Shown here piece by piece: positions 1 to 6,088 of a DNA stretch of 7,473 nucleotides. The stretch is from DAOUGC01 sp034429695 (GTDB taxonomy: Bacteria; Chloroflexota; Anaerolineae; Anaerolineales; Anaerolineaceae). The stretch's first letter is position 1. Each line of letters begins with the position of its first letter. The notes beneath the pieces were generated by a model, which was not told the DNA's origin, made no database searches, and was given only the letters and a program-made list of their open reading frames with translations. The DNA is taken from the NCBI GenBank assembly GCA_034429695.1, contig DAOUGC010000165.1, positions 1-7,473 on the forward strand, written 5' to 3'. Position numbers and translations under genes: made by a program.

Positions 1-21
1 ACCAGGCCATTTTGCACGACG

Positions 22-38
22 GACTCCATTATGGAGTC
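22..38 (-). other. Perfect short hairpin over the stop codon of the receiver gene
   Basis: GACTCCA at 22-28 pairs with TGGAGTC at 32-38 around a 3-base loop that overlaps the TAA stop codon (29-31). It is at the 3' end of the signalling operon, where a terminator or an mRNA-stabilising hairpin would be expected. No run of T follows it in the minus direction before the window ends, so it is not a canonical intrinsic terminator. Confidence 0.35.
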
Positions 39-475
39 TGGGATGGACTGGACGGGATGGGTCGGGTGGGACGGACTCCGGTAATGGTCTGGTGCAAATG
101 CTGATCGAGAAATCCTTTCAGAATCACCTGACTGACGCCGGCCTGTCTGGCAACCTCCATCTGTTCCAGGTCATTCACCAGCGCAATGCAATAAATATTG
201 GGCCTGATATGGCGTATGGGGATCAAAAAGTCCGACCAGTATTGATTATCCACCAGGTCTGCGTCCAGCAGCATCATGTCAGGATGAGTGATGTCCAGAC
301 ACAACAGGATCTGGCTTAAATCAGAACAACTGCCCGCCACCCGCACCCCTGTGATGGTGTTCAGGAAAGTGCGTAGCGCGCTGCTCATAATGCCCTCAGG
401 GGCTGCGATTAAAACTGAAAATGATGAGGTCTGCTCCACATCCAAAAGGATAGCAAAACCCCTGCCCGGGTTCAT
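29..475 (-). CDS. Stand-alone degenerate receiver-domain protein (pseudo-receiver)
   Basis: A 148-residue protein that is essentially one CheY/NarL-type receiver fold (about residues 19-131) with no output domain. The beta1 strand reads SVLIAAPEG, so the usual acidic pair that holds Mg2+ is missing (only E27 is nearby). D71 in MMLLDADL sits where the phospho-acceptor aspartate belongs, and K120 in VILKG matches the conserved lysine. The beta4 Thr/Ser is replaced by V100. Phosphorylation by the usual chemistry is therefore doubtful (inference). The first 18 residues precede beta1, and the tail after residue 132 is Pro/Ser/Thr-rich and encoded by repetitive DNA. It lies 39 bases downstream of the response regulator on the same strand, so it is probably the third gene of that operon. 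The ATG has AGG directly against it rather than a spaced ribosome site. A TTG at residue 11, with AGGGG further upstream, is an alternative start. The fold is well supported; the role is unknown. Confidence 0.8.
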   Translation of the reverse strand: MNPGRGFAILLDVEQTSSFSVLIAAPEGIMSSALRTFLNTITGVRVAGSCSDLSQILLCLDITHPDMMLLDADLVDNQYWSDFLIPIRHIRPNIYCIALVNDLEQMEVARQAGVSQVILKGFLDQHLHQTITGVRPTRPIPSSPSQTP

Positions 476-514
476 CCTGAGGTTGTTTATTTAACATGAG
501 GGATTGCTAAACGT

Positions 515-1174
515 TTATTTAGCGCGTGCGTCATTCCTGCGCAAAGCATAAACGATCGCCTGGGAGCGATTATCCAGATCCAGCTTGCCAAGAATATTGT
601 ATACATGCACCCGCGCAGTTGATTCACTGATGCACAGGGCTTCTGCAATGGCTCGATTGGATAATCCCTCCCCCAACAGCTCCAGAACCTGCTCTTCGCG
701 TTGGGTCAGTTTTTCAGCACTCTTTTTCTGCCCCATCGGTTTTTTAATGCCGGTTTGAATACCCCTCGCCAGTTTGGATGCCACCTGAACCGGCAAAAAG
801 ACTTCACCACTCGCCACCAGCCTGATACCATCCAGCAACTGCTGGCGGGCGGTATCTTTGATGAGGTAGCCGCTTGCGCCCGCCTGTAATGCTTCTATCA
901 CCTTTTGATCTTCGCTTGAGCTGGTCAACATCAGCACGCGCATGTCCGGTATCTGCTCCATGATCTCACGCGTGGCATCCAACCCATTTTTCAACGGCAG
1001 GTACAGGTCCATCAAGATCAAATCGGGGCGCAGCTCCACCGCCATGGAAACCGCCTGCTCACCATTAACCGCCTCGCCAATCACACACATATCATCCACA
1101 GACTCAATTGCCATGCACAGTGCTTCACGAAAGAGCGGATGATCATCCACCACCAGAATTGAGATCGGTTTCAA
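515..1174 (-). CDS. NarL/FixJ-family response regulator (receiver + LuxR-type HTH)
   Basis: A 219-residue DNA-binding response regulator of standard length for the NarL/FixJ family. The N-terminal receiver (residues 4-118) has the full active site: acidic pair D10-D11, phospho-acceptor D56 in LILMDLYLP, T84 and K106. A linker rich in Lys and Gln (about 138-155) leads to a LuxR-type helix-turn-helix (156-212) with the typical LTQREEQVLELL start and the SNRAIAEAL...TARVHV recognition region. It should be phosphorylated by the kinase encoded just upstream and then bind promoters as a dimer; the targets cannot be read here. The start is a TTG (1172-1174). GGGAGG lies five bases upstream, and the kinase stop TGA overlaps the start by four bases, which implies translational coupling. 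No catalytic residue is missing. Confidence 0.96.
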   Translation of the reverse strand: MKPISILVVDDHPLFREALCMAIESVDDMCVIGEAVNGEQAVSMAVELRPDLILMDLYLPLKNGLDATREIMEQIPDMRVLMLTSSSEDQKVIEALQAGASGYLIKDTARQQLLDGIRLVASGEVFLPVQVASKLARGIQTGIKKPMGQKKSAEKLTQREEQVLELLGEGLSNRAIAEALCISESTARVHVYNILGKLDLDNRSQAIVYALRRNDARAK

Positions 1175-3129
1175 TTGGACCTCCCATTGTTCGTCTTTGA
1201 GGATCCTTCAGCGAATTGATGAAGACGTACACATGTACCGCCGCCGGGCGCTGAACGGACTTCAATTTGAGCATTGATCTTTTCGGCGCGTTCAGCCATG
1301 GTTCGCATTCCCATCCCGCCCGGGTTGACCTCCTCAGGAACAAATCCACAGCCGTTATCCGTGATTTCCAGCATAAAGTTTTCATGCGCGCCCGACAGGC
1401 AGATTTGCACCCGGGTGGCGCCGGAATGTTTGAGGGAATTATTCAGTGCCTCAATCACAATGGGATACAGTTCTGATTCCCAGGCCGGGTTCCATTCAAC
1501 ATCCGGCTCGACGGTGATATCCACATCCACATTGGCGCGCTTCTCAACAGCATCCAACCGGCTGCGCAGGGCATCCAGAAAACCAATCTCCTCAACCGGC
1601 ACGAGACGCAGTTCATACAGCAACAGCCGCATCTCCTTTAACGCCTGACGGGCGCTGCGCATCAGGTGGTCAAGCGCACGGTCCGCCCGCTCCGACTGGG
1701 AATGTACATACTGGCGCGCGGTCTCGGCTGAATAGACAAAGCTGTGCAATGACTGGGTAACGCTGTCGTGCAGGTCACGCGCCAGTCGGCGGCGTTCCTG
1801 CACCCTGGCAGCGTCAGCGGCTGCATCGGCTGCCTCACGGCGCAGGCGGGTATTTTCCAACACAATGGATAATGCATCGGCCAGCGCCCCAAACAGGGCG
1901 ATCTCCTCCACCCCCATGCGGCGCGGTTCAGACCAAAATATACTCAACACAGTTGCCGGTTTGTGCTGCATAAAGACGATTTTGGACAGGCTCGAACGGT
2001 ACCCCGCTTCCAAAAATGCGTCCGGCAGGTCAGGTGAATGGTCAATATCCGCGCGGACATCACGGGTCACGCGCATCCAGCCGTCGGGCAGCAGGCGCAA
2101 GGCGGCCGCACCCTTTGGGGTCAGGTTTCGCTGATTTTCCAGGATCAGCCGTCCTTTGCGCCGCTGAAAATAACACACCGCCTCGGCGCCGGTTACCGAC
2201 TGAATGATATCCAGCGATTTTTCCATCAACTCAGCCGAGTCAAGCGCCTGCCCGCTGATCAGGATGATGTTGTAAAGACCTGAAAGTTTCTGGCTCTGAT
2301 CGGCAAGCTGTTCAGCCAGCGAGTCCTGAATGCCACGCAGGACGGTTTCCAGTTGCTGCCGGGCTTCAATCTCTTTTTGGAGCGATTCAACCGTGTCCTG
2401 CAGTTCAAGCGTCCGGTCGAGCACCTGGTATTGCAAATCCTCAAAAATCACGTATGAAATGAGCAAACCACACGCCGCAAACCCAATGGGCATGATGTCG
2501 AGCGCGAAACGATTGTTGGACCAGATCAGGAACATCAGCCAGCTAATAAAGGGGATCGTAAAGGAGAAAATGATCTGCGCCGAACGGTAACGCGAACGCC
2601 CTGTGCTGATGATCATATTCCTTGCCAGGATGACCAACGCAATGACCAGTTGAATAAATCCATAAAGGATGGCAACGTAATAGGCTGGCCCATGCTTCAT
2701 CAGCAGCAGGTTGTCCTCAGGAGCATCCGCAACAAGATCCGTCCAAACCAGATGATGCCATGGATTGGTTATCTGGATCAGGAAAAAAATAAAAATGGGG
2801 ATGAATAACAGCCAGTGCCTGTTTTTGGGGATCCATTGATTCGGGTGATACTCATCCATGACAAACAGCATGAGCATGGTCATCATGCCGCCGCCAGCCA
2901 CATTGCCCACCACCACCCAGACCATTTTATGGTTTATCCCAACCGCCGCCGATTCGAGACCACCGGCAAATGCCCATTCGGTCACAAACATCATGGCAAT
3001 CGCCAGATAAGACCCGCGCAGTTTCTTGCGCTGCCGCCAGTTGATATACGTGGTCACCAGAGTGATGGTGCCGGTTAGAAAATAAATTAAACTGGTGGAG
3101 GAAAAGTCAAAAGCCATCCAGAGTCTCAT
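1171..3129 (-). CDS. Sensor histidine kinase, 7TM - GAF - HisKA_3 - HATPase_c
   Basis: A 652-residue membrane sensor kinase of the NarX/DesK-like (HPK7) type. Seven hydrophobic segments occupy about residues 12-229 and resemble the seven-helix N-terminal domain found on many histidine kinases (HisKA_7TM type). A probable coiled coil follows (234-283), then a GAF-like domain (about 285-428) that may bind a small ligand. The HisKA_3 dimerisation domain has phospho-acceptor H454 in ARDLHDSVTQ. The ATPase domain has an N box (E560, N563, N564, H568), a G1 box (DNGCGF, 591-596), a G2 box (GGMGM, 604-608) and a terminal GGGT (629-632). It should autophosphorylate and pass phosphate to the regulator whose start overlaps its stop. 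The signal is unknown. The start is uncertain: neither the ATG at 3129 nor the ATG four codons later has a good ribosome site. Confidence 0.95.
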   Translation of the reverse strand: MRLWMAFDFSSTSLIYFLTGTITLVTTYINWRQRKKLRGSYLAIAMMFVTEWAFAGGLESAAVGINHKMVWVVVGNVAGGGMMTMLMLFVMDEYHPNQWIPKNRHWLLFIPIFIFFLIQITNPWHHLVWTDLVADAPEDNLLLMKHGPAYYVAILYGFIQLVIALVILARNMIISTGRSRYRSAQIIFSFTIPFISWLMFLIWSNNRFALDIMPIGFAACGLLISYVIFEDLQYQVLDRTLELQDTVESLQKEIEARQQLETVLRGIQDSLAEQLADQSQKLSGLYNIILISGQALDSAELMEKSLDIIQSVTGAEAVCYFQRRKGRLILENQRNLTPKGAAALRLLPDGWMRVTRDVRADIDHSPDLPDAFLEAGYRSSLSKIVFMQHKPATVLSIFWSEPRRMGVEEIALFGALADALSIVLENTRLRREAADAAADAARVQERRRLARDLHDSVTQSLHSFVYSAETARQYVHSQSERADRALDHLMRSARQALKEMRLLLYELRLVPVEEIGFLDALRSRLDAVEKRANVDVDITVEPDVEWNPAWESELYPIVIEALNNSLKHSGATRVQICLSGAHENFMLEITDNGCGFVPEEVNPGGMGMRTMAERAEKINAQIEVRSAPGGGTCVRLHQFAEGSSKTNNGRSN

Positions 3130-3147
3130 CAGCCAGGGGATGCCTTA

Positions 3148-3153
3148 ATTATA
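3148..3153 (-). promoter_or_regulatory. Candidate -10 box for the histidine kinase operon
   Basis: On the minus strand this is a perfect TATAAT, about 19 bases before the kinase ATG and downstream of the preceding gene's terminator, so a promoter is expected here. No acceptable -35 hexamer is seen 16-18 bases upstream. The 11-base near-palindrome TATCC-A-GGATA (3161-3171) fills part of the spacer and could be a regulator site. Initiation about seven bases downstream would leave a leader of only about 11 bases. Confidence 0.4.
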
Positions 3154-3190
3154 GACGGAATATCCTGGATACTGCATGAATGGTGTGACC

Positions 3191-3231
3191 AAATCAAAAA
3201 GCCTCCGCAATGGATGTTCACCGCGGAGGCT
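3191..3231 (-). terminator. Intrinsic terminator of the eight-helix membrane protein gene
   Basis: AGCCTCCGC and GCGGAGGCT form a perfect 9-bp stem (3200-3208 with 3223-3231) around a 14-base loop. In the minus direction it is followed directly by a T run and then a mixed T-rich stretch. It begins about 20 bases past the stop codon of the membrane protein gene and separates it from the kinase operon. Confidence 0.9.
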
Positions 3232-3250
3232 GGCAAGGCTTATTTATTGC

Positions 3251-4237
3251 TTATGCCGTTGGGTTTGGACGTCGCATGATGCGGCGCAAGCCGCCCAGCA
3301 AGGACGGAGATAGAAACAGGGCCATGGCGATCAGGCCATACATTACGGACATGGGCACATTCACGCCGTCAAGCGGCAACCAGTAAATGATCGGTCCCAG
3401 TACGGTTAACGCCACGGTCACCGGTATGCCAACCAGCATTGCCAGTACACGCTGGCGCTGGGTCTGCGCAGTCAGATAGAGCGTGGCGGTGACAAGCATA
3501 ACCACACCCAGGATAATCATCGATATAAAAGAGAACAGGTGCCCCATCTCATCAAACATGATCATGATCAACAACGGCATGAATCCGAACAGCGTGTAGG
3601 AGAGAATGGTCCAATCCTGCCAGAGATTGACAAAAAATTTCGCCACTGGTCGCAACGAACGGGTGACGAGCAAAGCCACCAGGGCTGCCAGCCCAAACGG
3701 TATCCATGCCCTTGCACCCCATACTTCATGACTGGAAAAAACATAACTGGCAAATTTCAACCCTGGCGTTGCCACCTGTGTCATGTAAAGACTGAATAAC
3801 AAAGAGTACCCCACATATGGATATGCCCAGCGCGGAAATCCTTTGATCCAGCCAATGCACATACCGATGTAAGGAAACAGGATCCAGATCCACATCAGAT
3901 TTCCGGCTTCGCTCTGAGTAAGCCAATCACCAAGTTTCCATTCCCGTGGGATTTCCATCAACGCAAGAAAGAAGGAAAGAACAATGAAGAACAACATACC
4001 CATCCCCACCGGACGCAGGCGGGTGTAAGCGCCTGCCAGCAGGCGCGGCAGATCGCGCAGTTCGTGCCATAACAGCCGCAGCAACGGCTTTTTCCCTTCC
4101 ATTTCTTTATCCTCCACCACCCTGTCAAAAACCTCTTCCATTTCTTCAGCGTAAATCTCGTGATGTGTGCCCGGGTATAGCCTGAGCAACCCACGGTAAA
4201 TGCGCAGGATGAACCTGCCCAGCCTTGTCTTTGCCAT
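3251..4237 (-). CDS. Eight-helix membrane protein with permease-prefix-like N-terminus, next to padR
   Basis: A protein of 328 residues from the preferred start; its function is not known. Residues 4-70 form a charged amphipathic region (ILRIYRGLLRLYP, then EIYAEEMEEVF, then LLRLLWHELRDLPRLL). It resembles the 'permease prefix' domain found in front of MacB/FtsX-type permeases. No FtsX or MacB domain follows. Instead there are about eight predicted membrane helices (roughly 79-95, 113-131, 138-155, 177-192, 210-227, 234-255, 264-287, 296-315) and a short Arg-rich tail. The reading frame extends four codons further to an ATG at 4249, but GGGAGGG lies inside that extension, correctly placed for the ATG at 4237. 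It follows padR, has its own promoter with an operator-like palindrome, and ends at a terminator. PadR proteins often repress adjacent membrane genes, so PadR control is likely (inference). No transport motif or catalytic motif was recognised. Confidence 0.88.
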   Translation of the reverse strand: MAKTRLGRFILRIYRGLLRLYPGTHHEIYAEEMEEVFDRVVEDKEMEGKKPLLRLLWHELRDLPRLLAGAYTRLRPVGMGMLFFIVLSFFLALMEIPREWKLGDWLTQSEAGNLMWIWILFPYIGMCIGWIKGFPRWAYPYVGYSLLFSLYMTQVATPGLKFASYVFSSHEVWGARAWIPFGLAALVALLVTRSLRPVAKFFVNLWQDWTILSYTLFGFMPLLIMIMFDEMGHLFSFISMIILGVVMLVTATLYLTAQTQRQRVLAMLVGIPVTVALTVLGPIIYWLPLDGVNVPMSVMYGLIAMALFLSPSLLGGLRRIMRRPNPTA

Positions 4238-4247
4238 TGACCCTCCC

Positions 4248-4268
4248 ATATGTCGTCAATCGACATAT
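4248..4268 (-). promoter_or_regulatory. Probable PadR operator (8+8 bp inverted repeat)
   Basis: ATATGTCG (4248-4255) and CGACATAT (4261-4268) form a perfect inverted repeat with a 5-base centre. It contains the ATGT...ACAT pair (9 bases between) that characterises PadR-family operators, typically described as ATGT-N8-ACAT. It covers the predicted transcription start of the membrane protein gene and ends next to its ribosome site, a position suited to repression. The gene just upstream encodes a PadR regulator. Binding is inferred, not shown. Confidence 0.7.
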
Positions 4269-4274
4269 AAGAAC

Positions 4275-4303
4275 AGAATATCACGACAGGAATTGAATTT
4301 CAA
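4275..4303 (-). promoter_or_regulatory. Sigma-70-type promoter of the membrane protein gene
   Basis: On the minus strand TTGAAA (4298-4303) and TATTCT (4275-4280) are separated by exactly 17 bases. TG one base before the -10 makes it an extended -10 promoter. Initiation would fall near 4268, at the edge of the inverted repeat. It lies between the padR stop and the membrane gene start, which allows separate control of the two genes. Confidence 0.65.
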
Positions 4304-4348
4304 GGGGTTCTTTACAAAGAAGATCAATAATTCTAAAAATCGGTGGGA

Positions 4349-4726
4349 TCAAATCGTTTCGCCTGAAAAATCATCCCCCAGACGGCGATGCGCTGCCGCG
4401 GCTTGAGCCTGCAAACGGTGCGCCTCGGCTTCCAGAACCTGTCTTCCAGAGCGGGTCAAGCGGTAGACCTTGCGCGGCTTGCCAGGGCGCGCCCTGCCGG
4501 CAGCATGAGCATCGTTGCCATCCACCCGCTCGATCAGCCCCTGCTCCTGCAAGCGCACCAGCGCTTCATACAATGTGCCGGTACTGAGCACCACCCTTCC
4601 CCCGCTCAACCCCTCCACATCCTTCATAATGGCATATCCATGACCCGGGTTGGGGATCAGACTGAGCAGAATATAAAAAGTCGGCTCGCGCAACGGAAGG
4701 TAGGATTGGGGGTCGCCATTGTTCAT
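4349..4726 (-). CDS. PadR-family transcriptional regulator
   Basis: A 125-residue protein with the PadR winged helix. Residues 9-46 (LPLREPTFYILLSL then GHGYAIMKDVE) form the first helices. STGTLYEALVRLQEQGLIER (48-67) is the signature recognition-helix region. A basic wing follows (about 68-92, with KPRKVYRLT), then a C-terminal helix (about 92-116) typical of the short PadR-s1 type used for dimerisation. The wing carries a longer Ala/Gly/Arg/Pro-rich loop than usual. PadR proteins are generally ligand-responsive dimeric repressors; the inducer is unknown here. The gene has its own promoter, and the next gene downstream has an ATGT...ACAT palindrome at its start site, making that membrane protein the probable target. 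The ATG has only AGGT about nine bases upstream as a ribosome site. No such palindrome lies in front of padR itself. Confidence 0.95.
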   Translation of the reverse strand: MNNGDPQSYLPLREPTFYILLSLIPNPGHGYAIMKDVEGLSGGRVVLSTGTLYEALVRLQEQGLIERVDGNDAHAAGRARPGKPRKVYRLTRSGRQVLEAEAHRLQAQAAAAHRRLGDDFSGETI

Positions 4727-4746
4727 ATATCGGTTACCTGAATATC

Positions 4747-4775
4747 ATCATATCAGACCACAATCAGCGCGTCAA
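4747..4775 (-). promoter_or_regulatory. Sigma-70-type promoter of padR
   Basis: On the minus strand TTGACG (4770-4775) and TATGAT (4747-4752) are 17 bases apart, each one base off consensus, with TG one base ahead of the -10. Initiation would be near 4740, about 14 bases before the padR ATG. Between start site and ATG is an imperfect inverted repeat centred on GGTAACC with ATAT arms, a weak candidate for autoregulation. Confidence 0.7.
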
Positions 4776-4783
4776 GACACACA

Positions 4784-4834
4784 ATAAAAAATGGGCCGCC
4801 CGGACAGACGACTTCTCTGTCATTTGGGCGGCCC
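4784..4834 (-). terminator. Intrinsic terminator of the aldo/keto reductase gene
   Basis: GGGCCGCCC (4793-4801) and GGGCGGCCC (4826-4834) form a perfect 9-bp GC stem. Inside it a second 6-bp stem (GACAGA 4803-4808 with TCTGTC 4816-4821) closes a 7-base loop. In the minus direction the stem is followed by A and then six T. It begins about 20 bases after the reductase stop and insulates the padR promoter. A five-T run on the other side means it could also stop plus-strand transcripts. Confidence 0.92.
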
Positions 4835-4856
4835 TCATTTTTGCGTTGGGTTTGGG

Positions 4857-5867
4857 TTATCCAGCAGCGTGATTCAGTGCGTCCATTTGTTGCGGAGATA
4901 ATTGAACATTCAACGCCTGCATATTGTGGCGGTATTGCTCCATGCGGCTGGCAGCCACAATGGGTACAATCCTCGGCTGGTGATGAAGCATCCATGCCAG
5001 CACAAGCTGACTGTTGCTGATGCCGAGCTGCCCGGCGATTTCGGACAAGACCTTCAATCGTGCCTGGCTATCGGCGCCATCGTAAAACGACCAGTTGTAA
5101 TATGCTTCGCGTTTCCGAACGTCATCATAAATGCCCTTAAGCAGCGGCGAATAAGCCAGTAACATGACGTCCGGGTTGGCGGTGAGGAAATCCAGTTGTT
5201 CATCGTCGGTGTGAACACTCACGCCCAGGTCGCTGCCTTGCTTGGGGCGCAGATACGAATATTCATTTTGCAGCGCCACGTATGAGGACCAGCCATTTTT
5301 GCGGCTGACGCCCAGTGAGCGTTCCAGACGCCATGTACGCAGATTGCTGCAACCAATGAACCTTGTCTTGCCTTCCCTGACAAAGCAATTGAGCGTCTCG
5401 AGCGTCTCTTCAATGGGCGTCACCCGATCATCAACGTGAACGTAGTATAGATCTATCGTTTCCACCTGCAGGCGGCGCAGGCTGCCCTCAATGGCTTTCC
5501 GAAGCGCAGCGGCGGATAGATATTCATAAGAATCGCGCACTTTTTCCCAAGCAATATTTCCCTGCTCGTCCTTTACTGAGCGCAGATTGGGGATGGCCGC
5601 CCCGCCCTTGGTCGCCAGAAAAATATTCTGACGGTTGGCGCGCTGCTTCATCCAATTACCCAGCAGGGTTTCGCTTTCACCCCCTGCCCCATTCTCAACC
5701 CACCATGCATAGCAATTGGCAGTGTCAATAAAGTTTCCGCCTGCCTCAACAAACTCATCCAGCATGGCGTGCGAGGTCTCAAGATTCATGGACGTGCCCA
5801 TCAACATGGCCCCCAGACAAAACTGGCTGACCTGTTCACCTGTTGTTCCAAACGGAATGCGCTTCAT
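4857..5867 (-). CDS. Aldo/keto reductase family oxidoreductase
   Basis: A protein of 336 residues from the preferred start, normal length for the family. It should be a cytoplasmic (beta/alpha)8 barrel that reduces or oxidises carbonyl/alcohol substrates with NADP(H); the substrate cannot be told. Numbering from the upstream ATG at 5879, the catalytic tetrad is intact: D52 and Y57 in FIDTANCY, K91 in LATKGG and H148 in YYVHVDD. Cofactor-site motifs are GCSN (176-179), Q204 in LQNEY, AYSPLLKG, and the C-terminal IVAASRMEQYRHN region. A roughly 30-residue insertion follows K91. The frame opens at 5879, but GGAGG lies inside the extra four codons, five bases before the ATG at 5867, which is therefore the better start. 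It is a single-gene unit: about 220 bases separate it from the upstream protease gene and a strong terminator follows. Confidence 0.95.
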   Translation of the reverse strand: MKRIPFGTTGEQVSQFCLGAMLMGTSMNLETSHAMLDEFVEAGGNFIDTANCYAWWVENGAGGESETLLGNWMKQRANRQNIFLATKGGAAIPNLRSVKDEQGNIAWEKVRDSYEYLSAAALRKAIEGSLRRLQVETIDLYYVHVDDRVTPIEETLETLNCFVREGKTRFIGCSNLRTWRLERSLGVSRKNGWSSYVALQNEYSYLRPKQGSDLGVSVHTDDEQLDFLTANPDVMLLAYSPLLKGIYDDVRKREAYYNWSFYDGADSQARLKVLSEIAGQLGISNSQLVLAWMLHHQPRIVPIVAASRMEQYRHNMQALNVQLSPQQMDALNHAAG

Positions 5868-5877
5868 GTTATCCTCC

Positions 5878-5907
5878 ATAACATCAATGTCTTATGCGTT
5901 GATAATA
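5878..5907 (-). promoter_or_regulatory. Candidate -10 box and overlapping palindrome before the reductase gene
   Basis: On the minus strand TATTAT (5902-5907) is a plausible -10 box. No good -35 is seen at 17 bases; TTGTGC is only 15 away. Downstream, at the predicted start site, lies an inverted repeat: ACAT and ATGT arms around two bases (5881-5890), with ATA/TAT flanks (5878-5880, 5893-5895). It ends just before the ribosome site, where a repressor could block initiation. Confidence 0.4.
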
Positions 5908-5947
5908 GAGGAAAACTGGCCTGCACAATAGATCCGATTTTCGGGCA

Positions 5948-6005
5948 ATACCTTAATACCACCCCCCGATTTTGGCAAAGTGGTATGAGTGTGGATGACC
6001 ATACC
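5948..6005 (-). repeat. Cluster of ATACC/GGTAT elements upstream of the reductase promoter
   Basis: ATACC occurs at 5948-5952, 5956-5960 and 6001-6005, and its complement GGTAT at 5982-5986. The second and third in order form a longer inverted repeat, ATACCAC (5956-5962) with GTGGTAT (5980-5986). The gap carries one copy of a direct repeat CCGATTTT(C)GGCAA-like (5934-5948 and 5966-5978). The cluster sits upstream of the weak -10 of the reductase gene, where an activator or repressor would bind. Function is inferred; the match may be chance. Confidence 0.35.
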
Positions 6006-6088
6006 TGCCACCCACACCCATCAACACCGAACACGCACCGCTTGTCGTTGATCATGGGGACAGCCAATCAAGAAAATCCAACCCAGGC

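Noticed and set aside
506..523. GCTAAA/TTTAGC hairpin and repeated GTTTATTTA at the end of the response regulator gene
   Set aside because: The stem is short and AT-rich with no T run after it in the minus direction. The 9-base repeat in AT-rich intergenic DNA can arise by chance, so it was not called a terminator or operator.
1143..1385. 80-codon minus-strand frame at the kinase-regulator junction
   Set aside because: It overlaps the intact kinase ATPase domain and the regulator start in another frame, with no motif of its own.
1274..1648. 124-codon open frame on the plus strand inside the kinase gene
   Set aside because: It is antisense to the ATPase domain of a clearly coding kinase. The translation is Ser/Arg-rich without motifs and no ribosome site or promoter is evident.
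5864..6067. Possible small gene between the reductase and the protease
   Set aside because: The 67-codon minus-strand frame there has no ribosome site of note, reads through the repeats upstream of the reductase, and overlaps the start of the reductase gene.
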